From Lachnospiraceae bacterium (lineage in GTDB: Bacteria; Bacillota; Clostridia; Lachnospirales; Lachnospiraceae): 64,000 nt of DNA. Positions within the stretch are counted from its first letter, which is position 1; every line of letters begins with the position of its first letter. Both the position numbers and the translations under genes were made by a program. The stretch is from assembly GCA_910574965.1 (NCBI GenBank), contig CAJTDB010000014.1:30395-94394 (forward strand). Direction: 5' to 3'. The notes under the pieces are model-generated. The model was not told the DNA's origin. It saw nothing but the letters and a program-made list of their open reading frames with translations, and did no database searches. Positions 27,202 to 35,774 of the stretch are shown here, in pieces.

Positions 27202-27227
27202 CTTCTTATGCCCTCCTCTCTTCCATA

Positions 27228-27539
27228 CTAGTCGATCACTTTGCCGGTCGCTTTTGCAACGCGGACTTTCTTGTCTCCGTCCATCTTATATCCGATTCTG
27301 GAAACTTTTCCGTCACTGACATACATCACGTTGGAAACATTGATTGGGCCTTCCTGACGGATGATCCCGCCCTGCTGATTCGCCATGGACGGTTTTGTAT
27401 GCTTCGTAATCATATTCACGCCTTCCACAAGAACTGTGTTCTTCTTGTGGTTCACTGCGATAACCTTTCCTTCGCTGCCTTTGTCAGTACCGGCAATGAC
27501 TCTGACGGTGTCGCCTTTTTTAATCTTCATTGTAGACAT
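27228..27539 (-). CDS. rplX: 50S ribosomal protein L24
   Basis: 103 residues with an N-terminal KOW motif ([21 protein letters not shown]) and [16 protein letters not shown]. The start [10 protein letters not shown] at 27539 follows GGAGGTATCGGAAT. L24 starts assembly of the large subunit. Confidence 0.98.
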   Translation of the reverse strand: MSTMKIKKGDTVRVIAGTDKGSEGKVIAVNHKKNTVLVEGVNMITKHTKPSMANQQGGIIRQEGPINVSNVMYVSDGKVSRIGYKMDGDKKVRVAKATGKVID

Positions 27540-27552
27540 ATTCCGATACCTC

Positions 27553-27921
27553 CTATAATACTTCCGGAGCCAGGGATACGATCTTCATGAACTGTTTCTC
27601 ACGAAGCTCTCTCGCCACTGGTCCAAAGATACGGGTTCCTCTGGGATTCTTATCCTCTTTGATAATCACGGCTGCATTCTCGTCAAACCGGATGTAGGAA
27701 CCGTCCTTACGGCGCGCACCTTTTACAGTACGAACCACTACCGCTTTTACCACGTCACCCTTCTTTACAACACCCCCTGGCGTTGCATCTTTTACCGTGG
27801 CAACGATTACATCACCGATGTTTGCATATCTTCTGGTAGAGCCGCCCATCACGCGGATGCAGAGCAGTTCTTTTGCACCGGTGTTATCAGCAACTCTAAG
27901 TCTTGTTTCCTGCTGTACCAT
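27553..27921 (-). CDS. rplN: 50S ribosomal protein L14
   Basis: 122 residues, the exact usual size. [20 protein letters not shown] and [20 protein letters not shown] are diagnostic. It forms an inter-subunit bridge. It follows rpsQ by 12 bases. Confidence 0.98.
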   Translation of the reverse strand: MVQQETRLRVADNTGAKELLCIRVMGGSTRRYANIGDVIVATVKDATPGGVVKKGDVVKAVVVRTVKGARRKDGSYIRFDENAAVIIKEDKNPRGTRIFGPVARELREKQFMKIVSLAPEVL

Positions 27922-27933
27922 TCTTGCATCCTC

Positions 27934-28188
27934 CTATTTGGCTTTCTCAATAATGCTGACCAGTCTCCATCTCTTGTCTTTGGACAGAGGTCTGGTTTCC
28001 ATAACCTTTACGGTATCACCGATTCCGCACTCATTGTTCTCGTCATGCGCTTTTAATTTATACGTCTTCTTTACAATCTTGCCGTAAAGCGGATGTTTTA
28101 CATGGTTTTCTACGGCAACCACGATCGTCTTATCCATCTTATCGCTGACAACTTTGCCAACGCGGGTCTTTCTCAGATTTCTTTCCAT
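27934..28188 (-). CDS. rpsQ: 30S ribosomal protein S17
   Basis: 84 residues, OB fold. [40 protein letters not shown] and the short C-terminus are typical. It binds the 5' domain of 16S rRNA. Confidence 0.98.
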   Translation of the reverse strand: MERNLRKTRVGKVVSDKMDKTIVVAVENHVKHPLYGKIVKKTYKLKAHDENNECGIGDTVKVMETRPLSKDKRWRLVSIIEKAK

Positions 28189-28227
28189 GATTTCCTATCT
28201 CCTTTCTCAAACTGATCTCGCAGAAGC

Positions 28228-28428
28228 TTACGCCTGTTTTTCAGCAATAACAGTCTGGATGCGGGCGATGTTCTTGCGAACCTCTTTGATCCTTGCAGTG
28301 TTATCCAGTTGGTTGGTCGCATTCTGGAATCTCAGGTTGAAAAGTTCTTGCTTTGCAGCTACTAATTCTGTATTTAATTCCGAAGCTGATTTTGCCTTTA
28401 AATCCTCTACATACTTATTAATTTTCAC
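28228..28428 (-). CDS. rpmC: 50S ribosomal protein L29
   Basis: 66 residues if started at the GTG at 28428 ([18 protein letters not shown]). An earlier in-frame GTG at 28437 is too close to the AAGGCGGTG site to be preferred. The helical hairpin with [20 protein letters not shown] is typical. The start overlaps the rplP stop by 11 bases. Confidence 0.95.
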   Translation of the reverse strand: MKINKYVEDLKAKSASELNTELVAAKQELFNLRFQNATNQLDNTARIKEVRKNIARIQTVIAEKQA

Positions 28429-28855
28429 TGTTATCACCGCCTTCTAAGTCTGCACGGGAGACGACTTTACATTTGCAGGGTAACTTGTGGGTAGCAAGAC
28501 GCAGTGCCTCTCTTGCGATCTCCTCGGATACTCCGGAGATCTCGAACATTACGCGTCCCGGTTTGACAACTGCTACCCAGTACTCCAGTGTTCCTTTACC
28601 GGAACCCATACGAGTCTCAGCCGGTTTGTTGGTTACAGGTTTATCCGGGAAAATCTTAATCCAGACTTTACCGCCACGCTTAATATAACGGGTCATGGCA
28701 ACACGGGCTGCCTCGATCTGATTGGATTTGATCCAGCACGGCTCTGTAGCGACAATGCCGTATTCACCATTTGTAATCTTATTACCTCTAAGCGCCTTGC
28801 CAGCCATGGAACCACGGAACTGTTTGCGGCGTTTTACTCTCTTTGGCATTAACAT
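28418..28855 (-). CDS. rplP: 50S ribosomal protein L16
   Basis: 145 residues. [40 protein letters not shown] and [15 protein letters not shown] are diagnostic. L16 helps shape the A site near the peptidyl transferase centre. Its ATG overlaps the rpsC stop (TAATG). Confidence 0.98.
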   Translation of the reverse strand: MLMPKRVKRRKQFRGSMAGKALRGNKITNGEYGIVATEPCWIKSNQIEAARVAMTRYIKRGGKVWIKIFPDKPVTNKPAETRMGSGKGTLEYWVAVVKPGRVMFEISGVSEEIAREALRLATHKLPCKCKVVSRADLEGGDNSEN

Positions 28856-29511
28856 TATTTATCGCTCCCTTCCTTTGCTGCCTTTGTTGGAAGAATCTCG
28901 CCCTTGTAGACCCATACCTTTACGCCGATCTTGCCGTAGGTGGTATCTGCCTCAGCGAACCCATAGTCAATATCTGCTCTTAATGTATGCAGCGGGATTG
29001 TACCGTCGGAATAAGTCTCTGTACGCGCCATATCCGCACCGCTGAGACGTCCGGAACAGGATGCCTTGATTCCCTTTGCACCGGATTTCATTGCACGGCC
29101 CATGCAGGATTTCATTGCACGGCGGAAAGAGATACGGTTCTCAAGCTGCTGCGCGATATTCTCGGCAACTAGCTGCGCTTCCCGGTCTGCTCTTTTGATC
29201 TCTTTGATATCTACAACGACTTTCTTTGTCGTCATCTTCTGAAGTTCTGCCCTTACTTTCTCAATCTCAACGCCGCCTTTTCCGATAATCATACCCGGTT
29301 TTGCAGCAGAGATAATGATCTTCACGCGGTCAGAGGTCCTCTCGATCTCGATCTTGGACACTCCTGCATTGTATAATTTTTTCTTCAGGAACTTTCTGAG
29401 CTGATAATCTTCCACTAGGCAGTCTGCGAAATCAGCTTCTGCGTACCATTTAGAATCCCAATCCTTAATTACACCGACCCTGAGGCCGTGCGGGTTTACT
29501 TTCTGTCCCAT
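28855..29511 (-). CDS. rpsC: 30S ribosomal protein S3
   Basis: 218 residues with the KH domain ([19 protein letters not shown]) and the conserved C-terminal [19 protein letters not shown]3 lies at the mRNA entry channel and has helicase activity with S4. It is 11 bases after rplV. Confidence 0.98.
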   Translation of the reverse strand: MGQKVNPHGLRVGVIKDWDSKWYAEADFADCLVEDYQLRKFLKKKLYNAGVSKIEIERTSDRVKIIISAAKPGMIIGKGGVEIEKVRAELQKMTTKKVVVDIKEIKRADREAQLVAENIAQQLENRISFRRAMKSCMGRAMKSGAKGIKASCSGRLSGADMARTETYSDGTIPLHTLRADIDYGFAEADTTYGKIGVKVWVYKGEILPTKAAKEGSDK

Positions 29512-29522
29512 GATTGCCCTCC

Positions 29523-29921
29523 TTATTTCTTCTCGTCAAGCACGATGGTGATGTGGCTCATCCTCTTCTCGATGCGATAAGCGCGGCCCTGTGCTCTTGG
29601 TCTGATTCTCTTCATGGTCGGTCCTTTATTCGCATAGCACTCTGCAACATAAAGATTCTCAGCTTTGTAGTTTTTATCCGGGTAATTGTTCTCCGCATTT
29701 GCGATGGCGGATTTTAATAATTTCTCTATGAGCGTGGATGCATATCTCGGATTGTAAGCAACGATTCCGAGTGCAGTCTGCACGTCTTTACCTCTGATGG
29801 CATCCAATACGAAACATGCCTTCTGGACAGATACGCGTGCATAGGATAACTTTGCAGACGGTCTTTGATCCTTCTGGGCATTTCTCTCTCTCTTAAACTG
29901 ACTTCTAGATCCTTTTGCCAT
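29523..29921 (-). CDS. rplV: 50S ribosomal protein L22
   Basis: 132 residues. [20 protein letters not shown] and the exit-tunnel hairpin end [20 protein letters not shown] are typical. The hairpin shows no macrolide-resistance type insertion that can be recognised. N-terminal lysine/arginine extension of about 20 residues. Confidence 0.98.
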   Translation of the reverse strand: MAKGSRSQFKRERNAQKDQRPSAKLSYARVSVQKACFVLDAIRGKDVQTALGIVAYNPRYASTLIEKLLKSAIANAENNYPDKNYKAENLYVAECYANKGPTMKRIRPRAQGRAYRIEKRMSHITIVLDEKK

Positions 29922-29954
29922 TAGATGAAACCTCCTTCCAAAAATTGACTATGA

Positions 29955-30233
29955 TTAACGTCTGGACTTTTTCTCGTCTTTACCATGACCTCTGTAGGTC
30001 CTCGTAGGCACAAACTCGCCGAGCTTATGGCCTACCATATCCTCGGTAACATATACCGGCACATGTTTTCTTCCATCATGCACTGCAAATGTATGGGAAA
30101 CCATCTGCGGGAAGATGGTAGAACGGCGGGACCAGGTCTTAATTACAGACTTCTGTCCGCTTGCGTTCATGGCGTCTACTTTTTTCAGTAAGCTGGCATC
30201 TGCAAATGGTCCTTTTTTTAATGAACGAGCCAT
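29955..30233 (-). CDS. rpsS: 30S ribosomal protein S19
   Basis: 92 residues, normal size: [20 protein letters not shown], then [20 protein letters not shown] and [16 protein letters not shown]. It lies in the head of the 30S subunit. It follows rplB by 19 bases. Confidence 0.98.
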   Translation of the reverse strand: MARSLKKGPFADASLLKKVDAMNASGQKSVIKTWSRRSTIFPQMVSHTFAVHDGRKHVPVYVTEDMVGHKLGEFVPTRTYRGHGKDEKKSRR

Positions 30234-30252
30234 TGGTGAATCCTCCTCTTAA

Positions 30253-31095
30253 TTATTTAATGGTTCTGCCGTCTCTTCTTCTGACGATCAGCTTGTTGGA
30301 CTTCTTGTTCTTCTTCCTTGTCTTCAGTCCAAGTGCCGGTTTGCCCCACGGTGTACACGGACCCGGACGGCCGATACCGGTCTTACCCTCGCCGCCGCCG
30401 TGCGGATGGTCATTGGGGTTCATAACAGAACCACGGACGGTAGGTCTGATACCCATATGGCGTTTACGGCCTGCTTTACCAATGTTAATCAGGTTGTGTT
30501 CGCCGTTGCCTACGACACCGACAGTGGCGCGGCAGTTAATCGGTACCATTCTCATTTCACCAGATGGCATACGAAGTGTTGCGTATTTGCCTTCCTTTGC
30601 CATAAGCTGCGCACTGTTGCCTGCGGAACGGACAAGCTGTCCTCCCTTGCCTGCATACAGCTCTACATTGTGAACCATCGTACCGACCGGAATGTTCTCC
30701 AGCGGCAGACAGTTGCCCAGATGCACCTCTGCTTCCGGTCCGTTCATAACGGTCATGCCGTCAGTCAGGCCCTGGGGTGCAAGGATATATGCTTTCTCAC
30801 CGTCTGCGTAGCAGATCAGCGCAATATTAGCAGTTCTGTTCGGATCATACTCGATTCCGATTACTTTTGCCGGAATGCCGTCTTTCCTTCTCTTGAAATC
30901 AACAATCCTGTATTTTCTCTTGTGTCCGCCTCCGCGGTGTCTCACTGTGATTTTACCCTGTGCATTACGTCCGGCATTCTTCTTCAGAGAAGTTGTCAGG
31001 GATTTCTCCGGAGTGCTTTTGGTGATCTCCGCAAAATCATATCCGGACATATGTCTTCTGGACGGTGTATATGGGCGGTAAGTTTTAATTCCCAT
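30253..31095 (-). CDS. rplB: 50S ribosomal protein L2
   Basis: 280 residues. [40 protein letters not shown] and [20 protein letters not shown] (including the functional histidine) are intact. L2 is needed for subunit association and peptidyl transfer. It follows rplW by 78 bases. Confidence 0.98.
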   Translation of the reverse strand: MGIKTYRPYTPSRRHMSGYDFAEITKSTPEKSLTTSLKKNAGRNAQGKITVRHRGGGHKRKYRIVDFKRRKDGIPAKVIGIEYDPNRTANIALICYADGEKAYILAPQGLTDGMTVMNGPEAEVHLGNCLPLENIPVGTMVHNVELYAGKGGQLVRSAGNSAQLMAKEGKYATLRMPSGEMRMVPINCRATVGVVGNGEHNLINIGKAGRKRHMGIRPTVRGSVMNPNDHPHGGGEGKTGIGRPGPCTPWGKPALGLKTRKKNKKSNKLIVRRRDGRTIK

Positions 31096-31173
31096 TACTT
31101 TGTCTCCTTTCGATCTACTTTACTCATCATGTTTGTAGTAAACATATAGTCTGGCGGTCGTTTTTCAGACTTT

Positions 31174-31473
31174 TTACAGTCCTTCAAAGATCTCAATATC
31201 TTTGCTGTCAGCAGTAAGCTGCACAATCGCCTTTTTGGTCTTGGCCGTCTTGCCTACTGTCATGCCGCGTCTTTTCTTCTTGCCCTCGCAGTTCATGGTG
31301 TTGACGCTCTTCACTTTCGTCCCGGCGAACATTTTCTCTACCGCTTCTTTCACCTGGGATTTGGTAGCATCTGTATGGATCAGAAATGTGTATTTCTTCT
31401 CGCCCATGGCAGACATGCTCTTCTCTGTAATGATCGGTTTGAGGATCACATCATAGTATTTAATATCAGCCAT
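31174..31473 (-). CDS. rplW: 50S ribosomal protein L23
   Basis: 99 residues. [20 protein letters not shown] and [20 protein letters not shown] are diagnostic. L23 is the docking point for trigger factor and SRP at the tunnel exit. Its start overlaps the rplD stop by one base. Confidence 0.98.
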   Translation of the reverse strand: MADIKYYDVILKPIITEKSMSAMGEKKYTFLIHTDATKSQVKEAVEKMFAGTKVKSVNTMNCEGKKKRRGMTVGKTAKTKKAIVQLTADSKDIEIFEGL

Positions 31474-32093
31474 TACGCATATACCTCCTCGATGGTGGCT
31501 ACAGCAGCCTTCGTGACGATCACCGTATTGTATTTCAGGATGTCATATACGTTGATGCTGTTCGTTAAAGCTGTCTGAACGTTCTCAATGTTTCTTGCAG
31601 ACAATACAACATTCTGATCATTTTCATTCAGAACGACCAGTGCCTTGGATACTTTCAGCGCATCCAGAACTGCCTGCATCTTCTTGGTCTTGATCTCATC
31701 AAATTTCAGTTCATCCAGAACGATGAACTTCTGTTCCTGCACTCTGCTGGTCAGAACAGATTTGAGCGCCAGTCTCTTCTCCTTTTTATTCAGCCGGATG
31801 GTATAATCTCTCGGCACCGGAGCGAAGACAACGCCGCCGCCGGTCCACTGGGGAGATCTTGTGGAACCCTGACGGGCATGTCCGGTTCCTTTCTGTCTCC
31901 AGGGTTTTCTTCCACCGCCGGAAACTTCGGAACGGGTCTTTGCTTTCTGAGTACCCTGTCTTTTATTCGCAAGCTGTGCAACGACTGCCATGTGTACCAG
32001 GTGCTCATTTACATCAACACCGAATACCGCATCGTTTAACTCCATCGTGCCAACTTCTTTGCCTTCCATATTATAAACAGATACGTTTGCCAT
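31473..32093 (-). CDS. rplD: 50S ribosomal protein L4
   Basis: 206 residues. The tunnel loop region [20 protein letters not shown] and the following [17 protein letters not shown] are well conserved. In some bacteria L4 autoregulates the S10 operon by binding its leader; a long structured leader precedes rpsJ here. Confidence 0.98.
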   Translation of the reverse strand: MANVSVYNMEGKEVGTMELNDAVFGVDVNEHLVHMAVVAQLANKRQGTQKAKTRSEVSGGGRKPWRQKGTGHARQGSTRSPQWTGGGVVFAPVPRDYTIRLNKKEKRLALKSVLTSRVQEQKFIVLDELKFDEIKTKKMQAVLDALKVSKALVVLNENDQNVVLSARNIENVQTALTNSINVYDILKYNTVIVTKAAVATIEEVYA

Positions 32094-32121
32094 TTGTGTG
32101 TTCCTCCTTTCCCTTCAAACC

Positions 32122-32757
32122 TTACTTACCGGATTTGACCGTTTCTTTGATCGTAACTAAAGCTTTCTTAGGTCCTGGTACCGCACCTTTTACTAACAAT
32201 AAGTTGTTTTCTGCATCTACCTTCACGATTTCCAGATTCTGGATCGTGATCTGCTTGGAACCCATATGTCCGGGCATTCCTTTTCCCTTGAATACCTTGC
32301 TGGGATCGGAACATGCACCGTTGGAACCCTGATGACGATGGAATTTAGAACCATGTGCCATAGGTCCTCTGTGCTGTCCGAGTCTCTTGATGGCACCCTG
32401 GAAGCCTTTTCCTTTGGAAACTGCTGTCGCATCAATCTTGTCGCCTGCTGCGAAGATGTCCGCTTTGATCTCCTGTGCCACTGCATACTCTGAAGCATTC
32501 TCTAACTTCAACTCTCTGACAAATCTTTTATAAGCAACGCCGGCTTTGTCAAAGTGTCCTTTTTTCGGTTTGTTCACCAGCTTTTCTCTGGTGTCAACGA
32601 AGCCCACCTGTACGGCACTGTAGCCGTCATTTTCTACCGTTTTCACCTGGGTCACGACGCACGGACCAGCCTGCAATACGGTAACCGGAGTCAAAACTCC
32701 GTCTTCGTTGAAGATCTGCGTCATTCCGACTTTTGTCGCTAAAATAGCTTTCTTCAT
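32122..32757 (-). CDS. rplC: 50S ribosomal protein L3
   Basis: 211 residues. [40 protein letters not shown] and [20 protein letters not shown] are diagnostic. It follows rpsJ by 86 bases; that gap holds a GAATACCC-TTTT-GGGCATTC hairpin (32787-32806). Confidence 0.98.
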   Translation of the reverse strand: MKKAILATKVGMTQIFNEDGVLTPVTVLQAGPCVVTQVKTVENDGYSAVQVGFVDTREKLVNKPKKGHFDKAGVAYKRFVRELKLENASEYAVAQEIKADIFAAGDKIDATAVSKGKGFQGAIKRLGQHRGPMAHGSKFHRHQGSNGACSDPSKVFKGKGMPGHMGSKQITIQNLEIVKVDAENNLLLVKGAVPGPKKALVTIKETVKSGK

Positions 32758-32843
32758 TCTTCATTCCTCCTGTTTTCTCTACAGCGGAATACCCTTTTGG
32801 GCATTCATTCTAGCCGCAGGATTTACCCTGCCTCTGGCATGGG

Positions 32844-33161
32844 TTATTTTGTTTTCATCTTAATATCAACATACACACCTGCAGGCATCTCAAGGCGGGA
32901 CAGTGCGTCTACCGTCTTCTGCGTCGGTGCAATGATATCGATCAGTCTCTTATGAGTTCTCTGCTCGAACTGCTCGCGGGAATCTTTATATTTGTGTACC
33001 GCACGGATGATGGTTACGATTTCCTTCTTTGTAGGAAGGGGTACCGGTCCGCTCACCTTGGATCCCGTTTTCTTCACCGTCTCGATGATCTTCTTTGCAG
33101 ACGCATCGATGAGCTGATGATCGTAAGCTTTCATTGTGATTCTCATTACCTGACTTGCCAT
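32844..33161 (-). CDS. rpsJ: 30S ribosomal protein S10
   Basis: 105 residues. [40 protein letters not shown] and [20 protein letters not shown] are diagnostic. First gene of the super-operon. The start follows AAGGAGGCGACTTTTTTT. The protein also acts in antitermination with NusB in bacteria. Confidence 0.98.
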   Translation of the reverse strand: MASQVMRITMKAYDHQLIDASAKKIIETVKKTGSKVSGPVPLPTKKEIVTIIRAVHKYKDSREQFEQRTHKRLIDIIAPTQKTVDALSRLEMPAGVYVDIKMKTK

Positions 33162-33394
33162 AAAAAAAGTCGCCTCCTTATTCGTACTTCTGATTACCAG
33201 TACGACAAGCGGTGACTGTACACTCTCCCGTGTGTATCACAAAGATTCACACACGTCGTTTCCTTCTCTCTTAAAAGGACGGTTTCAATTTGTACAGTGA
33301 CTTGTCGCCAGTTTGCTAACTTGACATTCGCTCCACGGAAAACCCGCGCTTTTGCGCGGCAACCTCACGCTTCATCGCTATCAATGTCACAACG
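33162..33394 (-). promoter_or_regulatory. Structured S10-operon leader with attenuator-like hairpin
   Basis: The transcript from the promoter at 33401-33429 has a leader of about 230 bases. Near its 5' end CCGCGC-AAAA-GCGCGG is followed by GTTTTCC (33344-33359), like a weak intrinsic terminator. Further on, a long-range stem joins CGACAAG...CTGTACA (33307-33291) with TGTACAG...CTTGTCG (33222-33203), enclosing a CGTGTGT...ACACACG hairpin. Such a layout suits control by a ribosomal protein (L4 in enterobacteria), which is inference here. Confidence 0.65.
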
Positions 33395-33400
33395 TGTTTC

Positions 33401-33429
33401 ATTATATAGGAAATTCCCGCATTTTGCAA
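33401..33429 (-). promoter_or_regulatory. Promoter of the S10 super-operon
   Basis: Minus strand: TTGCAA (33429-33424), 17-base spacer, TATAAT (33406-33401). An A-rich tract extends upstream at 33430-33490, in the position of an UP element. Confidence 0.92.
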
Positions 33430-33502
33430 GTCATTTTTTTGCGGAATGAAAAAATATTTTTCACAAAAAAACAAATACTTTAAAATCTGTTTTTGTGCAT
33501 CT

Positions 33503-34105
33503 TCACTGCCAGCTTCGAATTTCACTGTTCTGCAAAAGCCACGGTTCCAGATGTTCTGAACGGACGGCCTCTGCAGTGAGTTCGATAGTAAAAACTTTCT
33601 CTGCAATTTTATTATCCCAGTTCTTTGGCACAAGCACTTGCTCGTAAACCGGCACCGTCCTTCCCGGTGATACTTTTTCCTGATAATACATACAGCCGTC
33701 CTGTCCCTCCAGCCAGCCTGCACAGAAGCGAATGCCCTCCTGCAGTTCACGAATCCGTTCCAGACGCTCCTTTTGCTCCCTCCGGTTTTCGGACGGCTGC
33801 TCTCCAAGTATGCCTCCGAAGGTCAGACGCACTCGAATATAAGCTTCCGGAGAATCCTTGTCCAGGACAACCGCAGGCTCGCATTCTACCGTCTCCCCCG
33901 GCAGAAGTCCGGTCAGCCGGTCTTCTGTATAGTCCTCGCCGGAACTTAAAAAGCAAGTCCGAATCAATACCGGTTCTTCCATCGAAGATACACTTACAAA
34001 CGTTCTCTGTCCCAGGGACCAGAACACCGTCATGCCGATTCCAAAGACCAGCAGCAGACAGCCGCCAATCCCTGCCGCCAGAATCTTTCTCCTCTTTTCC
34101 CTCAT
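33503..34105 (-). CDS. TasA/camelysin-like secreted protein, probable SipW substrate
   Basis: 200 residues from the ATG at 34105, which overlaps the signal peptidase stop (ATGA). After a basic start comes one hydrophobic segment (ILAAGIGGCLLLVFGIGMTV), as in SipW-type signal peptides. The body resembles TasA/CalY proteins: LLPGETVECEPAVVLDKDS followed by AYIRVRLTF, and later YYQEKVSPGRTVPVYEQV, then FTIELTAEAV. Those proteins build extracellular fibres or coat material in Bacillus. The match is by pattern only, so the family call is moderate; the pairing with the peptidase supports it. Confidence 0.65.
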   Translation of the reverse strand: MREKRRKILAAGIGGCLLLVFGIGMTVFWSLGQRTFVSVSSMEEPVLIRTCFLSSGEDYTEDRLTGLLPGETVECEPAVVLDKDSPEAYIRVRLTFGGILGEQPSENRREQKERLERIRELQEGIRFCAGWLEGQDGCMYYQEKVSPGRTVPVYEQVLVPKNWDNKIAEKVFTIELTAEAVRSEHLEPWLLQNSEIRSWQ

Positions 34106-34602
34106 GCGCCGCCTGCCTCCTTTTCCTCCTGAAGCAGCGCACCTTCCATCCAGGACAGAAGGCAGACCAGTATAACCAGAAGGACAATGCCGACTTTCCC
34201 TGCCGCACTGGCCAGATAGCCTGCCAGGTAGCCCAGATACGGCACGCACAGCACAGGGATCCCCACAATCAGTGAAAAAGGCGTTGCTGCCTTATCTTCC
34301 AGTTCATTGGCATCCCCTTTGGTATAGATTTCCTCCTGCTCCTGGTCCACCCGCACAATTCTGTGGGTAACAAGCGTCTCCCCGTCAGGCAGAGAAAAGG
34401 TCACTACGGTCCCTTCTTGCAGACTTTCGGGCTTTGCCTGCCGCACGTAGATCACGCTGCCTATGGGATAGTCCGGCTCCATACTGCCGCTTTTTACGAG
34501 CAGCGGATGAACCCCAAAAAGGCCCGGCAGCGCCAGAAGCATCGTCAGCACCGCCAGGATGCCGCATATGGCAAGCGCCGACCATTTACATAAATGTTTC
34601 AT
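34102..34602 (-). CDS. SipW-type (ER/archaeal-like) signal peptidase I
   Basis: 166 residues. An N-terminal membrane helix leads to the catalytic serine in KSGSMEPDYPIGSVIYV. The second active residue is a histidine (LVTHRIVRV) instead of the lysine of ordinary bacterial signal peptidases, which marks the SipW class. The motif YTKGDANELED and a C-terminal pair of membrane helices complete the pattern. It is cotranscribed with a TasA-like protein that it probably processes. A promoter lies at 34681-34710 and a nested inverted repeat lies over the ribosome binding site. Confidence 0.88.
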   Translation of the reverse strand: MKHLCKWSALAICGILAVLTMLLALPGLFGVHPLLVKSGSMEPDYPIGSVIYVRQAKPESLQEGTVVTFSLPDGETLVTHRIVRVDQEQEEIYTKGDANELEDKAATPFSLIVGIPVLCVPYLGYLAGYLASAAGKVGIVLLVILVCLLSWMEGALLQEEKEAGGA

Positions 34603-34609
34603 ATCTTTC

Positions 34610-34679
34610 TCCTGATTTTATAAAAATAAGGAATGGCCTAAAAAAACCATTCCTTACATATATACTCCCAAAATCAGGA
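34610..34679 (-). promoter_or_regulatory. Nested inverted repeat upstream of the SipW-type gene; also a terminator candidate
   Basis: Inner stem: AAGGAATGG (34655-34647) with CCATTCCTT (34636-34628), followed by ATTTTTA, which makes it an intrinsic-terminator shape for the methyltransferase transcript. Outer stem: TCCTGATTTT (34679-34670) with AAAATCAGGA (34619-34610); the last bases are the ribosome binding site of the peptidase gene. Confidence 0.6.
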
Positions 34680-34680
34680 A

Positions 34681-34710
34681 AATATACCTCTGCGCCGGAA
34701 AATCTTGCAA
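34681..34710 (-). promoter_or_regulatory. Probable promoter of the sipW-like operon
   Basis: Minus strand: TTGCAA (34710-34705), 18-base spacer, TATATT (34686-34681). The expected start near 34674 falls inside the outer arm of the inverted repeat. Confidence 0.5.
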
Positions 34711-34741
34711 AACGACACAAAACGCGCCTTATGTGCCTGTC

Positions 34742-35611
34742 TTATGTTTCGCTCTCCCATCTTCCGCTGGCTCCGCAGGGAAGAATCAATCCGCTTTCCC
34801 GGACCAAAAGCCCGACTTCCTGTGCATCTGTTCTGCCTTCATATCCCCGAAGCTCCGTTCCCAGAAGATAGGCGAGCACTGCCGGCTGAAGTCCCGTCGT
34901 ATAAGAATTAATCAAAAAGAACAGCGGCTGTCTGCTCAGAAGCTTCACACACAGTTTTACCAGCGGATGAATGGCATCTTCAATCTTCCAGATCTCTCCT
35001 TTCGGTCCCCGTCCGTAAGATGGCGGATCCATAATCACTGCATCATACTGATTGCCTCTGCGTATTTCCCGCTCCGCAAACTTCTGGCAGTCATCTACCA
35101 GCCAGCGAATGGGTGCCTCCGACAGTCCGGAAAGTTTTGCGTTTTCCTTGGCCCAGGTGACCATTCCCTTGGAAGCGTCCACATGGGTCACACTGGCCCC
35201 TGCTGCCGCTGCCGCAAGAGTTGCCCCGCCGGTATAAGCAAACAGGTTCAGCACTTTCACCGGACGCCCTGCCGTTCGGATCTTCTCCGAGAACCAGTCC
35301 CAGTTCGCCGCCTGCTCCGGAAAGAGTCCCGTATGTTTAAAACTGAAGGGCTTCAGATGAAATGTCAGACTCAGGGCATCATAGGAAATGCTCCACTCCT
35401 TGGGAAGATTAAAAAATTCCCACTCTCCCCCGCCTTTTGCACTTCTGTGATAGTGGCCGTTTCGCTCTTTCCAGCCCGGATGCTTTTTCTGTGTATTCCA
35501 GATTACCTGCGGATCCGGACGCACCAGAAGATAATCTCCCCACCGTTCCAGCTTTTCTCCGCAAGAAGTATCAATCACTTCATAATCTTTCCATTTATCC
35601 GCTATAAACAT
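34742..35611 (-). CDS. Class I SAM-dependent methyltransferase (RlmI/RlmK-like)
   Basis: 289 residues from MFIADKWKDYEVIDTS at 35611, which follows AAAGGCGGCAG; an ATG 13 codons upstream has no site. Motif I is VLNLFAYTGGATLAAAAAGA and the catalytic-type loop is DAVIMDPPSYGRGPKGEIW, as in the rRNA cytosine-C5 methyltransferases RlmI/RlmK and their Firmicutes relatives. The N-terminal PUA-like part is reduced. The likely target is 23S rRNA, but the exact base is unknown. Confidence 0.85.
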   Translation of the reverse strand: MFIADKWKDYEVIDTSCGEKLERWGDYLLVRPDPQVIWNTQKKHPGWKERNGHYHRSAKGGGEWEFFNLPKEWSISYDALSLTFHLKPFSFKHTGLFPEQAANWDWFSEKIRTAGRPVKVLNLFAYTGGATLAAAAAGASVTHVDASKGMVTWAKENAKLSGLSEAPIRWLVDDCQKFAEREIRRGNQYDAVIMDPPSYGRGPKGEIWKIEDAIHPLVKLCVKLLSRQPLFFLINSYTTGLQPAVLAYLLGTELRGYEGRTDAQEVGLLVRESGLILPCGASGRWESET

Positions 35612-35698
35612 AACTGCCGCCTTTCTTTTGTAGTTTGTTCGCTGCTCCATTTTATCATGACCGTTTTTAATTCACAAGCCAAAAAACAAAAGATTGGA

Positions 35699-35727
35699 TT
35701 GATAATCTTCTGTGAAATTGGTATGAT
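35699..35727 (+). promoter_or_regulatory. Promoter of the MBL-fold nuclease gene
   Basis: TTGATA (35699-35704), 17-base spacer, TATGAT (35722-35727), then AAAGGGGG before the ATG at 35775. Confidence 0.8.
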
Positions 35728-35774
35728 AAGAATAACAAAAAGTCGGAATATTACTTATTAAAAGGGGGTATTAT

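Noticed and set aside
33316..33807. Open frame of 163 codons over the S10 promoter
   Set aside because: It overlaps the consensus promoter, the leader and the end of the TasA-like gene in another frame, and shows no family resemblance.
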